Positions 14,659 through 26,992 of a stretch of 64,000 bases of DNA are shown here, piece after piece (the first letter of the stretch is position 1; every line of letters begins with the position of its first letter). The notes beneath the pieces were generated by a model, which saw only the letters and a program-made list of their open reading frames with translations, did no database searches and was not told where the DNA came from. The position numbers and the translations under genes were made by a program. Source of the DNA: Achromobacter mucicolens (GTDB taxonomy: Bacteria > Pseudomonadota > Gammaproteobacteria > Burkholderiales > Burkholderiaceae_B); contig NZ_CADIJP010000004.1 in the NCBI RefSeq assembly GCF_902859725.1, forward strand, positions 248,001 through 312,000, given 5' to 3'.

Positions 14659-17600
14659 TTAACCGATCGTCATGAGGCTGGCGTTGCCGCCCGCCGCCGC
14701 CGTGTTGACGCTGACGGAACGCTCGGTCAAAAGGCGCTCCGGCACGTAGCTGGCGCCCGCGGCGAGGGCGTCGGACGTCAGGCCGTGCACCGCCAGAATG
14801 GCGCCCGGACGCCGCGCGATGCGCTGATTCAGCGCCTTGAGCGCATCGCCATCGCCTTCGAACAGCACAGCCTGGTAGTCGGCGTCGTCGACGTCGGTAT
14901 CGGCCAGAATGCCCGCCTGGCCCTGCTGTTCGGCGTCCAGCGTCGCCAGCAGCGCCTGCGCGGCCGGCGTGTCGGCAAACCAGGCGTGGTTGCCGGTCAG
15001 ACGCGCCACGGACCACTGCGCACGCGCACCCGCCTCGGTGGCGGCCACGCAGTACACGGCGCCGCGAGGCTCGACCATGTAGGTGTTGGTCTCGCCGGTC
15101 GGGCCCGGCAAGGCGATGCGCTGCGGCAGCGGCGCCGCGGCGTCCAGCGCCGGCGGCAGGCCTGCGGGGCGCGTGCCGAGCAGGCGGTACATGTACAGCG
15201 GACCGCCCGCCTTCGGGCCCGTGCCCGACAGGGCTTCACCGCCGAACGGCTGCACGCCCACCACGGCGCCCACGATGTTGCGGTTGACGTAGACGTTGCC
15301 GGCGTGAACCTGGCCCGTCACGTGCGCGATGGTTTCATCGATGCGGGTGTGCACGCCGAACGTCAGCCCGTAACCCGTGCCGTTGATCGCATCAAGCAGC
15401 GCGTCCAGTTCGTCGCGCTTGTAGCGGACCACGTGCAGGACCGGCCCGAAGACTTCGCGGGTCAGCTCGCTGATGTGATCGATCTCGATGATGGTCGGCG
15501 GCACGAAAGTGCCATGGCGGCATTCGCCGTTCAGTTCGACCTGGTCGATGCGATGGCCGGCCGTGCGCATGGCTTCGATGTGACGCTGGATGCCATTGCG
15601 CGCCTCGGTGTCGATGACGGGACCGACGTCGACGGACAGGCGGTCGGGGTTGCCGACGGCGAGTTCGCGCATCGCGCCGCGCAGCATGGTCAGCACGTGG
15701 TCCGCGTTGTCTTCCTGCACGCACAGCACGCGCAGCGCCGAGCAGCGCTGGCCCGCAGAATCGAACGCGGAACTGAGCACGTCGAACACCACCTGCTCGG
15801 ACAGGGCCGACGAATCCACCACCATGGCGTTCTGGCCGCCGGTTTCTGCGATGAGGGGGATGGTGTGTCCGTTATCGTCCAGGCGATCGGCCAGCGTGCG
15901 GGCAATGATGCGCGCCACGTCGGTGGAGCCGGTGAACATCACGCCGCGCACGCCAGGGTTGGCCACCAGTTGCGCGCCCACGGTCTCGCCGCGGCCCGGC
16001 AACAACTGCACGGCGCCGGCGGGCACGCCGGCCGCGCGCAGGATGGCCACGGCTTGCGCGGCGATCAGCGGCGTCTGCTCGGCCGGCTTGGCCAGCACGG
16101 TATTGCCCGCCGCGAGCGCTGCCGCCACCTGTCCGGTAAAGATTGCCAACGGGAAATTCCAAGGGCTGATGCACAGCACGGTGCCCAGCGGACGGTGCGT
16201 GTCGTTGCTGAATTCCTGCTCGGCCTGATCGGCGTAGTAGCGCAGGAAATCGACGGCCTCGCGCACTTCGGCGATGGCGTTGGGCAGCGACTTGCCGGCT
16301 TCGCGCACGATCAGGCCCAACAGGGTCTGCATCTGCTCTTCCAGCAATTGCGCCGCGCGGCGCAGGCATTGGGCGCGCTCGGCCACGGGCGTGGACTGCC
16401 AGATCGGCGCGGCGTTGGCGGCCGCGCGCAGGGCGATGTCGGCATCGGCGGAATCGGCCTCGATGACATGGCCCACCACGTCGCGCAGGTTGGCGGGGTT
16501 GCGCACCTCGATGGCCTTGGCGGCATCCCAGTGTTCGCCGCCTTCACCCAGCATGGGACCGGCGCGCCACGGCGTGCCGGCGCTGGCCAAGAGCGCCGCC
16601 GACAGCGAGCCCAGGCGATGTTCGTTGCTCAGGTCCAGACCCGCCGAATTGGCGCGCGCGCCGTCCTGCGGATTGCCGTAGAGCTCGCGCGGCAGCGGGA
16701 TCTTCTCGTGCGGCGCGCCCAGGGGCGTGATGCGCGAAGCGGCTTCCACCGGATCGGCGACCAGCGTCTCGACGGCAATGGAATCATCGCCGATCAGGTT
16801 CACGAACGACGTGTTGGCGCCGTTCTCCAGCAGGCGGCGCACCAGGTACGCCAGCAGCGTTTCGTGCGTGCCGACCGGTGCGTAGATGCGGCAGGGGCGA
16901 TTGAGCTTGCCCTGCGCCAGTGGGCCCACGACTTCTTCGTACAGCGGTTCGCCCATGCCGTGCAGGCACTGGAATTCGTACTGGCCGGGGTAGTAGTTCT
17001 GGCCGGCAAGCTGGTAGATCGCCGCCAGCGTGTACGCATTGTGCGTGGCGAACTGCGGGTACACGGCTTCGGGCGCGGCCAGCAGCTTGCGGGCGCAGGC
17101 AATGTAGGCCACGTCCGTATACAGCTTGCGGGTGTAGACCGGATAGCCTTCCAGGCCATCGACCTGCGCGCGCTTGATTTCGCTATCCCAATAGGCGCCC
17201 TTCACCAGACGCACCATCACGCGGTGACGGCTGCGGCGGGCCAGGTCGATCACGTAATCGATGACGAACGGCGCGCGCTTCTGGTAGGCCTGGATGACGA
17301 AACCGATGCCGCTCCAGCCTTCGAGTTCAGGCGTGAAGCAAAGCGCTTCCAGCAGATCCAGCGAGATCTCCAGGCGGTCGGCTTCTTCGGCGTCGATGTT
17401 CAGGCCGATGTCGTAGCTGCGCGCCAGGATGGTCAGCGCCTTCACGCGCGGCAGCAGCTCGGCCATGACGCGCTCGCGCTGGGCGCGCGAATAACGCGGG
17501 TGCAGCGCGGACAGCTTGATGGAGATGCCGGGGCCTTCGTAGATGCCGCGTCCCGCGGCGGCCTTGCCGATGGCGTGAATGGCCTGCTCATACGACGCGT

Positions 17601-18480
17601 AGTAGCGCTCGGCGTCTTCGGCCGTGGTGGCCGCTTCGCCCAGCATGTCGTACGAATAACGGAAACCGCGCGATTCCATCTTGCGATTGTTGGCCAGCGC
17701 CTCGGAGATCGTCTGGCCCGACACGAACTGCTCGCCCATCATGCGCATGGCCATGTTCACGCCTTTGCGCACCAGCGGCTCGCCGCCCTTGCCGATCAGG
17801 CGCGTCAGCGCCTTGGACAGCGACTGCTCGCTGCTCACGGCCACCAGCTTGCCGGTGATCATCAGGCCCCACGTGGCGGCGTTGACGAACAGCGACTGCG
17901 AGCCGCCCATGTGCGACTTCCAGTCGCCGCGGGCCACCTTGTCGCGAATCAGCGCATCGCGCGTGGCACGGTCAGGAATACGCAGCAGCGCTTCGGCCAG
18001 GCACATCAGCGCAACGCCTTCCTGGCTGGACAGCGAGAATTCCTGGATCAGGCCTTCCACCCCGCCGCCGGTGCGCTTGCCGCGCAGCTTCTTGACCAGG
18101 CCGGCTGCCATCGCATGCACCTTTTCCAGGTTGGGCACGCGGGCCTGGCCCAGCAGCAGCGGCACGCACTCGGGCTCGGGCCGGCGGTAGGCCGCCGTGA
18201 TGGCGGCGCGCAACACGGATTGCGGTTGCACGTCCTGGCCGAATTCGTAGAACGGCGGCGTGGGCGCGGAATGGGTGTCGGCCGCGTCGTCCTCGCCAGC
18301 GGCGTCCGCGCTCAGGTGCGACATCTCGGCGGGCAGATGGCCGCGCTCGATCTTGTCCAGATAGGAAAGGATCGCCTGCTTGTGCAGCCAGTGAGGCGTG
18401 CAGTTGAGCTTGTGGGCGGCGGCTTTCAGGCGGTCGCGGAGTGCGTCATCGACTTTGACGCCGAGGGTCGTGCTGGCCAT
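14659..18480 (-). CDS. putA: Trifunctional proline utilisation protein PutA (regulator, proline dehydrogenase, P5C dehydrogenase)
   Basis: Converts proline to glutamate in two steps and represses its own gene when proline is absent. Of 1273 residues, 1-47 form a ribbon-helix-helix DNA-binding domain (TTLGVKVDDALRDRLKAAA). The FAD proline dehydrogenase barrel follows, with LNIDAEEADRLEISLDLL and RLVKGAYWDSEIKRAQ. The aldehyde dehydrogenase part has ISPWNFPLAIFTGQ, AETGGQNAMVVD and the catalytic cysteine in DSAGQRCSALRVL. The C-terminus ends in the characteristic GGNASLMTIG. The ATG at 18480 is chosen because AGGAAG lies ten bases upstream and the RHH domain begins at once. A candidate PutA operator lies upstream. 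No putP transporter is adjacent. Confidence 0.97.
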   Translation of the reverse strand: MASTTLGVKVDDALRDRLKAAAHKLNCTPHWLHKQAILSYLDKIERGHLPAEMSHLSADAAGEDDAADTHSAPTPPFYEFGQDVQPQSVLRAAITAAYRRPEPECVPLLLGQARVPNLEKVHAMAAGLVKKLRGKRTGGGVEGLIQEFSLSSQEGVALMCLAEALLRIPDRATRDALIRDKVARGDWKSHMGGSQSLFVNAATWGLMITGKLVAVSSEQSLSKALTRLIGKGGEPLVRKGVNMAMRMMGEQFVSGQTISEALANNRKMESRGFRYSYDMLGEAATTAEDAERYYASYEQAIHAIGKAAAGRGIYEGPGISIKLSALHPRYSRAQRERVMAELLPRVKALTILARSYDIGLNIDAEEADRLEISLDLLEALCFTPELEGWSGIGFVIQAYQKRAPFVIDYVIDLARRSRHRVMVRLVKGAYWDSEIKRAQVDGLEGYPVYTRKLYTDVAYIACARKLLAAPEAVYPQFATHNAYTLAAIYQLAGQNYYPGQYEFQCLHGMGEPLYEEVVGPLAQGKLNRPCRIYAPVGTHETLLAYLVRRLLENGANTSFVNLIGDDSIAVETLVADPVEAASRITPLGAPHEKIPLPRELYGNPQDGARANSAGLDLSNEHRLGSLSAALLASAGTPWRAGPMLGEGGEHWDAAKAIEVRNPANLRDVVGHVIEADSADADIALRAAANAAPIWQSTPVAERAQCLRRAAQLLEEQMQTLLGLIVREAGKSLPNAIAEVREAVDFLRYYADQAEQEFSNDTHRPLGTVLCISPWNFPLAIFTGQVAAALAAGNTVLAKPAEQTPLIAAQAVAILRAAGVPAGAVQLLPGRGETVGAQLVANPGVRGVMFTGSTDVARIIARTLADRLDDNGHTIPLIAETGGQNAMVVDSSALSEQVVFDVLSSAFDSAGQRCSALRVLCVQEDNADHVLTMLRGAMRELAVGNPDRLSVDVGPVIDTEARNGIQRHIEAMRTAGHRIDQVELNGECRHGTFVPPTIIEIDHISELTREVFGPVLHVVRYKRDELDALLDAINGTGYGLTFGVHTRIDETIAHVTGQVHAGNVYVNRNIVGAVVGVQPFGGEALSGTGPKAGGPLYMYRLLGTRPAGLPPALDAAAPLPQRIALPGPTGETNTYMVEPRGAVYCVAATEAGARAQWSVARLTGNHAWFADTPAAQALLATLDAEQQGQAGILADTDVDDADYQAVLFEGDGDALKALNQRIARRPGAILAVHGLTSDALAAGASYVPERLLTERSVSVNTAAAGGNASLMTIG

Positions 18481-18561
18481 AAGAGATTGCTTCCTGTCGC
18501 ATGGCAAAGGTGTAACTGGGCCCGATCGGAACCCAGTAGGGGTAGGACCGTATGCTAGACA

Positions 18562-18614
18562 GGTTGCAACCGCGTTTGTATTAAGGTTAACCCTAGGTTA
18601 AACCCTAGTTAACC
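18562..18614. promoter_or_regulatory. Candidate PutA operator region upstream of putA
   Basis: GGTTGCAACC at 18562-18571 is a perfect palindrome that holds the PutA recognition hexamer GTTGCA on both strands. That hexamer is established for the Escherichia coli PutA RHH domain. Next to it, 18585-18614 carries GGTTAAC and GTTAACC arms and two copies of AACCCTAG, an 11-12 bp tandem repeat. Only putA is oriented away from this gap, so self-regulation is the simplest reading. The second element could bind another regulator such as an Lrp-type protein. Confidence 0.6.
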
Positions 18615-18653
18615 GATTGAGATCGCGGAGGTTATCCCGATCTCCGGGGCAGA

Positions 18654-19337
18654 TCATTCCTTGAGCGCGGAACATCCCATCATCTGAACCGAGCCCGATC
18701 CCGCGGGCGTCTGGCCGCGGATTGCCGCCGCCATCACACCGGCCAGGCTCACCACCGCGCGCTGCTGCGCGGCGATCAGGCTGGGGATCGCGTCGTCGGG
18801 CACGTCTTCGGTGACGACGCTGCGGCACAGAAGGCCCGTGCCCTTGGCATCCACGGGCCGCACGCGCCAGGTGGCGTCCAGCTGCGCCATGCGCCCGGAC
18901 ACCATCTCAAAACGCTGGACGTCGGTCTGAATGCGCCAAATGGGCGCGCCCGGCCCGGGCTTGACCATCTGCACGTCCAGCGCGCCCAGCTCGCGCTTGA
19001 GCGCGTCGGACAAGGCATTGCGCAACTCGTCGCCCAGCGGCGAACTCCAGCGCTCGGAATACAGGGCGGAAATGCTGCCGTCGCCGGTGCGGACCATGAG
19101 TTGGGGTTGGTCAGCCTGCGTGGCAAGCGTGACGGGCTGCACCTCGATCAGGAACGAGGCGGAGCCGGGCGCCACGCCCGGCGTACCCGCCCGCTCGGGC
19201 GTCTGCAGCGTGTAGTAGTGGACGGGCGGTGACGACCCGCAGGCCGCCAGCGCGCCGGACAGCGCCAGCACGGCCAGCGCGGCGCGGCTGCGTCCGCGGG
19301 CAAACGGGGTTGCGAGGCAAGAGAGTCGGCTTTTCAT
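18654..19337 (-). CDS. pqiC: PqiC-type lipoprotein (ABC-transport auxiliary)
   Basis: Outer-membrane lipoprotein of 227 residues, the third part of a Pqi intermembrane lipid-transport system. The signal peptide ends in the lipobox LAAC, with the lipidated cysteine at about residue 33. The mature part contains VHYYTLQTPER and ALYSERWSSPLGDELRNALS, typical of the PqiC/YmbA domain. The ATG has AGGAA upstream inside the pqiB tail; the genes are six bases apart. PqiC would anchor the PqiB tube at the outer membrane. Confidence 0.9.
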   Translation of the reverse strand: MKSRLSCLATPFARGRSRAALAVLALSGALAACGSSPPVHYYTLQTPERAGTPGVAPGSASFLIEVQPVTLATQADQPQLMVRTGDGSISALYSERWSSPLGDELRNALSDALKRELGALDVQMVKPGPGAPIWRIQTDVQRFEMVSGRMAQLDATWRVRPVDAKGTGLLCRSVVTEDVPDDAIPSLIAAQQRAVVSLAGVMAAAIRGQTPAGSGSVQMMGCSALKE

Positions 19338-19343
19338 GAGCGT

Positions 19344-21008
19344 CTAGTTCCTGACTGGGCCGGCGCCCGGGATGGGGTCGTCGCCTCTGCCGCGCAGCAG
19401 GGCTTCAGGGTTGGATTGCAGGAAGTCGGCCAGCGCCCGCAGCGAACGCGCGGCGCGGCTCAGTTCCTGCATGGCCCGTTCGGCATTGACCGGCAGCGAA
19501 GCGTCGGTGGCCAGCAGCGAGTTGATGTTCGCCATCGAGTCCTTGGCCGCCTTGAGCGCCTTCTGCGCTTCGGGCGCCACCTGCTTGTCCAGGCGGTTCA
19601 TCAGCTTGGACGTGCTGGCCAGCGTGGCGCGCAGGTCCTCGCCGATCTTGTCGAACGGAATCTTCTCGATCTTGGTGACGATGTTGGTGACCTGCTGCTG
19701 GAGCTGATCCAGATTGCCGGGCACCGTCGGGATCATCGCCGGTTCCGACATCTGGAACTCAACCGGCTTGGCGTTCGGGACGTTGTCCAGCACCACGTAA
19801 AGCTGGCCGGTCAGCAGGTTGGCCGTGCGCAGCTGCGCACGCAGGCCATGCTTGACCATCACCCCCAGCAAGCGGCCGCCGGCCACGTCGCCTTCCTTGA
19901 TGGCCCGCTCGCGCACCTCTTCGTATACGCGGCCAAGGCGTTCGGGATACAGCGTGGCGTCCACCAGTGAGAAGAAGCGCTTGGTCTCGGGATCGAAGTC
20001 CAGCGTGATCTGCGTGACATCGCCCAGCGTGATGCCGTTGAAATCGATCGGCGCCCCAACGGCCAGCCCGCGGATCGACTGGTCAAAGCGCATGCGGATG
20101 GCGAAGGCTTCGCCGTCCGGGTTGGCCTTGGCGGCGGCCTCGGTGGCGTACAGGTCGAACTCGGAGTCCGCCTCGGCAGGCGCGTCGCCGTCGCGCGCGG
20201 TCTGCACGGTTGCGAAGGCCACGCCACCCACCGCCATCGACACGAGCGACTGGGTGCGCACCTTCAGGCCGTCGGCGTTGACACTGAAGTCCACGCCGCT
20301 GGCGTTCCAGAAGCGCGTGCCGTTGGTGACAAACTTGTCATTGGGCGCATCGACGAACACTTCGACGTTCACGGCGCGGCCGTTCTCGTCCAACGCATAA
20401 CCGATCACGCGGCCCACGTTGATGCGGCGGAAATAGACAGGCGAGCCGATATCCAGCGAGCCCAGGTCCGACGCCTTGAGCATGAAGCGCTTGCCCGCGC
20501 GGTCGTGGGTGACGGCGGGCGGGGTTTCCAGGCCTTCGAAAGACAGCTTGGTGGCCCGTTCGGTGCCGTCCTTGCCCTCTTCCGCGTCCACGCCGATATA
20601 GGCGCCAGACAGCAGCGTGCCCAGGCCCGATACGCCGCTGACGTCCAGCCGCGGCCGCACCACCCAGAAGTTGGTGCCTTCTCGCGCCAGATCGGAAACG
20701 TCCTTGGCCAGCTCGGCCTTCACGACGACCTTGCTGCGGTCCGAATTGAAGCCGATGGATTTGACCGTGCCGATGTTCACGTCCTTGTAGCGAAGCTGGG
20801 TCTTGCCCACCTCCAGCCCTTCGGCGGTATTGAACGAAATCGAAATGTCGGGGCCGGCCTGCATCCAGGTCCGCACGACCAGCGACAGGCCCATCAATGC
20901 GGCCACTACAGGCACCAGCCAGATCCAGGAGATCCGGCTCTTCTTCTTGCGCGAGATCGCGGGTGACGCGAACTTATCTTCACCGGATCCGGGTGCTTGC
21001 TCGGACAT
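19344..21008 (-). CDS. pqiB: PqiB-type MCE protein (intermembrane lipid transport)
   Basis: Membrane-anchored periplasmic protein of 554 residues that builds a hydrophobic tunnel between the two membranes. A charged N-terminus is followed by one membrane segment (ISWIWLVPVVAALMGLSLVV). Three MCE domains follow: near residues 45-150 (ISFNTAEGLEVGKTQLRYKD), 160-265 (LGSLDIGSPVYFRRINVG) and 290-400 (FDQSIRGLAVGAPIDFNGI). A helical tail then ends in a low-complexity region. Length and three-domain layout match PqiB rather than single-domain MlaD or seven-domain LetB/YebT. It lies between pqiA (47 bp upstream) and pqiC. Confidence 0.94.
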   Translation of the reverse strand: MSEQAPGSGEDKFASPAISRKKKSRISWIWLVPVVAALMGLSLVVRTWMQAGPDISISFNTAEGLEVGKTQLRYKDVNIGTVKSIGFNSDRSKVVVKAELAKDVSDLAREGTNFWVVRPRLDVSGVSGLGTLLSGAYIGVDAEEGKDGTERATKLSFEGLETPPAVTHDRAGKRFMLKASDLGSLDIGSPVYFRRINVGRVIGYALDENGRAVNVEVFVDAPNDKFVTNGTRFWNASGVDFSVNADGLKVRTQSLVSMAVGGVAFATVQTARDGDAPAEADSEFDLYATEAAAKANPDGEAFAIRMRFDQSIRGLAVGAPIDFNGITLGDVTQITLDFDPETKRFFSLVDATLYPERLGRVYEEVRERAIKEGDVAGGRLLGVMVKHGLRAQLRTANLLTGQLYVVLDNVPNAKPVEFQMSEPAMIPTVPGNLDQLQQQVTNIVTKIEKIPFDKIGEDLRATLASTSKLMNRLDKQVAPEAQKALKAAKDSMANINSLLATDASLPVNAERAMQELSRAARSLRALADFLQSNPEALLRGRGDDPIPGAGPVRN

Positions 21009-21055
21009 CTACTTTTTCCTTGTTCTGAGCGGAAAACAACGGCGTGAGGCCTTTC

Positions 21056-22371
21056 CTAGCCCGCTTGCTTGCCGGCGGCAGACGCCGGCGCATGCCGGCC
21101 CTCCACCGGCGCTGATTCGATTTCGGTCTGACCTTCCAGGTCCCAGCTACGGCGCAGGTCAAAGCTCATGGCCGCCAGCATGGTCAGGATGACGACCACG
21201 CCAAACGCGGCGGCGCCCGCGCCAGCGCTGATTTCCATCAGGCCTTTGAAGTCTGCCAGAGCCGCCAGCAATATAACGACAAAAACATCCAGCATGGACC
21301 ACTGGCCAATGAATTCAACCATCTGATACAACCGCGTACGCGCCCCCAGATTGGTTGTGCTACGCCACTGTTCGGTCAGCAGCAGCAGGATCAGCGCCAT
21401 CAGCTTGGTCAGCGGCACGGCCACGCTGGCAATGAAGACGATAAGCGCGATGTCCCAGGAACCCATCTGCCACAACTCGACAACGCCGCCCAGGATGGTG
21501 TGCGCGCTGTCGCCCAGCAGCGAACTGACGTTCATCACGGGCAGCACGTTCGCCGGGATGTAGAACACCACGGCCGCTAAAAGCAGCGCCCACGTGCGGG
21601 CCAGGTGATCGGGCTTGCGGTAATGCACCACGGCGTGGCAACGCACACAGTGATGGTGCGCTTCGGGATCGGCATCGCGCGGCAGCGCCTGCACCTGGCC
21701 GCAGACGTGGCAACCGGTCAGGACGACGTCCGGCCCCGCCTCGGGCACATGCACGGGCACCACGTCAACCGATTCGGCATACCGCCACAGCACGTGCGGC
21801 GACAGCCTGCCGAGCATCGTGAGCAGCACGGTCAGGATGCCGAACGCGGCCAGGCCTATGCCCGGCGACACCGCGGCCATTCCGGCCAGCTTGACCACCG
21901 CGACCAGCACGCCCAGCAGGAACACCGGCACCATGCACCACGGCCGCAGCATGCCCAACAGACGCATCGCGCCGTGGAACCCGGCGGGCTCGCGGTGCTG
22001 CGACAGCGGCCCCAGCACCCACAGCAGCACGGTCAGCTGCAGCAGCGGCAGCGCGAACCCGGCCAGGCCGGTCATGATGGAGACCACCCAATGGCCTTGG
22101 CGCCAGGTGATGGAAATGGCGTCCAGCAGCGAGGCCTGCTGGACCATGCCTTGCACGGACATCGACGCGACCGGGTAGGCGTTGGCAACCCCGAAGACGA
22201 TCAGGGCAGTGATGGCGAGCGCCAGCCAATTGGACAAAGTAAGCCCGCTGTAGCGCCAGAGGACGGCGCCGCAGCGGGCACAATTGGCGGTCTCGCCAGG
22301 TTCAAGCTGATGTCGGCGATAAATGCTTGCGCAGTGTTCGCATTCGATCAGCGGCTGGCGTTCCGCGGTCA

Positions 22372-22372
<1 letters not shown>
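21056..22372 (-). CDS. pqiA: PqiA-type inner-membrane protein
   Basis: Inner-membrane partner of PqiB, 438 residues. Two homologous halves each start with a zinc-ribbon-like cysteine set: CEHC at 11-14 with CARC near 31-34, and CHVC with CVRC near residues 225-250. Each is followed by about four membrane helices. Its ATG shares one base with the clpA stop (TGATG), so translation is probably coupled to clpA. In other bacteria pqiABC responds to envelope stress; here it appears to depend at least partly on transcription through clpA. Confidence 0.94.
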
Positions 22373-24684
<2,312 letters not shown>

Positions 24685-24739
24685 GCTTCCTCCGTAACGC
24701 ATCGAAGCGGGCTAATACACGATTCATATTCTATGCCGA

Positions 24740-26992
24740 TCATGGCGTAACGCCAGCGATTTCAAAAACCACGCTGTCGTGCCGGCCATGTGTATCCATG
24801 ACGGTTAGCGTATACCGGCCGTCGTGCGCCAGCACCAAATTAAACGGATGACCCGCGGCGCCATGACTTGCGACACGACCATCGAGCATCCACCATACTT
24901 CGCCTTCAGCGCCCTGGACGTCGACGTCCAGCGCGACTTGCCGCATGCCGGGCACGGGCCGCAGCACCGAACCGTTGGCCACGCCGCCAAGCCGCAGCGG
25001 TCCCTGGGTGGCGTCGGCATAGCCCGCAAACGAGGGCGGCGCCGTTTCATTGAGCATCCAGGCGGCCCGCTGCTCGGGACACGCGCCGGAGGGCTCGCTG
25101 CCCAGCCTGTAACCCAGGGGCCAGCATGTCACCACCGCCTGCACCGTTTCGGGCCTGACGCGGACCTGCTGGGCGCCTTCCGGCAACGCCGCCACAATGT
25201 CTTGCAGTAGCGGCGCCGCCACATTCGCCCCGAAAAATCCCGGGTTCGGCGTACCGTCGGGTCTGCCGACCCATACGCCGATCGTCCATCTGTCGGTCAC
25301 TCCGACCGCCCAGGCGTCCCGGAAGCCAAAACTGGTCCCGGTTTTCCAGGCCAGCTGCCGTCCGGGGCTGCCCGACTGGTAGAACGGCCGGTCCGGGTGT
25401 CCACCGCCTTCGAGGATGTCCCGGACGATCCAGGCCGCGCCAGGACTCATCATACGGGACTCGACAAGGGGTTGCTCCGCCGTCAGGCGGGGCCGCCCCG
25501 AGACGCCGCCCCGGGCCAACGCGCGATAAGCGCCGACCAGTTCTTCCAATGTGGTGCCGCCCCCGCCCAAAATCAAGCTCAGATTCGGCTCCGCCCCCGC
25601 GGGCATACGTAACTTCACGCCTCCCGCCAGCATAACCGAGGCAAAACTGACCGGTCCGACCCGGTCCAGCAGGTCCACGGCGGGCACGTTGAGCGACCGC
25701 TGCAAGGCCTGTGCCACGCTCACCGGCCCCGCGAACGCCGCCTGGAAATTGCCGGGCGCGTAACCGCCAAACGACATGGGCGCGTCCATCAGCAGGCTTT
25801 CCGAGTGGATCAGCCCTTCGTCCAACGCTTGCGCATACAGGAACGGCTTCAGCGTGGAGCCCGGCGAACGCACGCCGCGCACCATGTCCACATGCGAGTA
25901 ACGGGAATCATCGGAAAAATCTGCTGATCCGGCGTAAGCCTTGACCTCCAGCGAGTCGTTGTCCATGACCAGCACCGCCATCGACACCTTGGGTGGAAGG
26001 TTATCGACCCGGTCCAGCAACATTTGTTCCACCGACGCCTGCATGTCGGCATCCAGCGTGGACGTGACGAGTGGCGGCCGTCCGCCCGCGCGGCGCGGGC
26101 CGCCCGCCTCGAGCAGCAGGCGCTGCGCGGCCAGGGGCGCCAGCCAGCGCGCCCTGAGCGGCGGCGCAATCACGGTCTCGATCTTGGCGTCGGCCACCTC
26201 GGCCGGCGTCCAGCGGCCCAGTTCGGCCATGCGGTCCAGCACCTTGTCGCGCGCGGCCTGCGCGGCGTCAGGATGGCGGTCGGGGCGCAGCCGCGACGGC
26301 GCCTGCGGCAAGGCAGTCAGCATGGCGGCTTCGGCCGGCCCCAGGTCGCGGGCGGGCTTGCCCAGCCACAGCCGCGAACCCATTTCGACGCCCTCGACGA
26401 TGCCGCCCATGGGCGCATGCGTCAGGTACAGGGACAGGATCTCGTCCTTGCTGTAGTGCATTTCCAGCTGCACGGCGCGCCAGGCCTGCCGCAGCTTGGC
26501 CGACATCGTGCGCGACGGCTTGCCTGCCAGTTGCGGATCAATCAGCCGCGCCACCTGCATGGTCAGCGTCGATCCTCCCGACACGATGCGGCGGTTGGTT
26601 GCCCACTGCCAGCCGGCGCGCGCGAGGGCCACGGGGTTCACCCCCGGATGCCAGTAGAACCAGCGGTCCTCATACGTGAGCAAGGTTTCCAGATAGCGGG
26701 GCGAGACCTGGCCGGGCTGGACCGGATAACGCCAGATGCCGTCGCGGCTGGGATAGTTGCGCAGCGGCGTGCCATCGGCCGCGACGACGACCGCCGCCCC
26801 GCCCGAGTCGATGGGGGGCAGCGGATACAGGCGGTCCAGCGCGAATAACAACGCGGCCAGCGCTGACAACGCGCTGGCCGCGAAGATGCCGCGCCGCCGC
26901 CAGCGGCGGGCGCGCGATGCGCCCGCCCCGGGTGCGGCGGCGGCGTTCAAGGACGCTTGGCGCCGCGATCGCGGATTTCGACCGTGCTCCAT
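24740..26992 (-). CDS. pbpC: Penicillin-binding protein 1C (bifunctional peptidoglycan synthase)
   Basis: Inner-membrane enzyme of 750 residues with one N-terminal anchor (near residues 33-52). The glycosyltransferase domain has the catalytic glutamate E108 in YEDRWFYWHPGVN and the GGSTLTMQVARL segment. The transpeptidase domain has S379-T-L-K382, SLN at 433-435 and K550-T-G-T. The C-terminal BiPBP_C domain (about residues 655-748) is diagnostic for PBP1C. The start lies inside the 3' end of the alpha-2-macroglobulin gene (46-base overlap), the conserved pairing of yfhM with pbpC. Together they are thought to trap attacking proteases and repair the wall. Confidence 0.96.
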   Translation of the reverse strand: MEHGRNPRSRRQASLNAAAAPGAGASRARRWRRRGIFAASALSALAALLFALDRLYPLPPIDSGGAAVVVAADGTPLRNYPSRDGIWRYPVQPGQVSPRYLETLLTYEDRWFYWHPGVNPVALARAGWQWATNRRIVSGGSTLTMQVARLIDPQLAGKPSRTMSAKLRQAWRAVQLEMHYSKDEILSLYLTHAPMGGIVEGVEMGSRLWLGKPARDLGPAEAAMLTALPQAPSRLRPDRHPDAAQAARDKVLDRMAELGRWTPAEVADAKIETVIAPPLRARWLAPLAAQRLLLEAGGPRRAGGRPPLVTSTLDADMQASVEQMLLDRVDNLPPKVSMAVLVMDNDSLEVKAYAGSADFSDDSRYSHVDMVRGVRSPGSTLKPFLYAQALDEGLIHSESLLMDAPMSFGGYAPGNFQAAFAGPVSVAQALQRSLNVPAVDLLDRVGPVSFASVMLAGGVKLRMPAGAEPNLSLILGGGGTTLEELVGAYRALARGGVSGRPRLTAEQPLVESRMMSPGAAWIVRDILEGGGHPDRPFYQSGSPGRQLAWKTGTSFGFRDAWAVGVTDRWTIGVWVGRPDGTPNPGFFGANVAAPLLQDIVAALPEGAQQVRVRPETVQAVVTCWPLGYRLGSEPSGACPEQRAAWMLNETAPPSFAGYADATQGPLRLGGVANGSVLRPVPGMRQVALDVDVQGAEGEVWWMLDGRVASHGAAGHPFNLVLAHDGRYTLTVMDTHGRHDSVVFEIAGVTP

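Noticed and set aside
14785-18558. A 1257-codon open frame on the plus strand, opposite putA
   Set aside because: Antisense shadow; the composition is artefactual and the minus strand encodes a complete trifunctional PutA.
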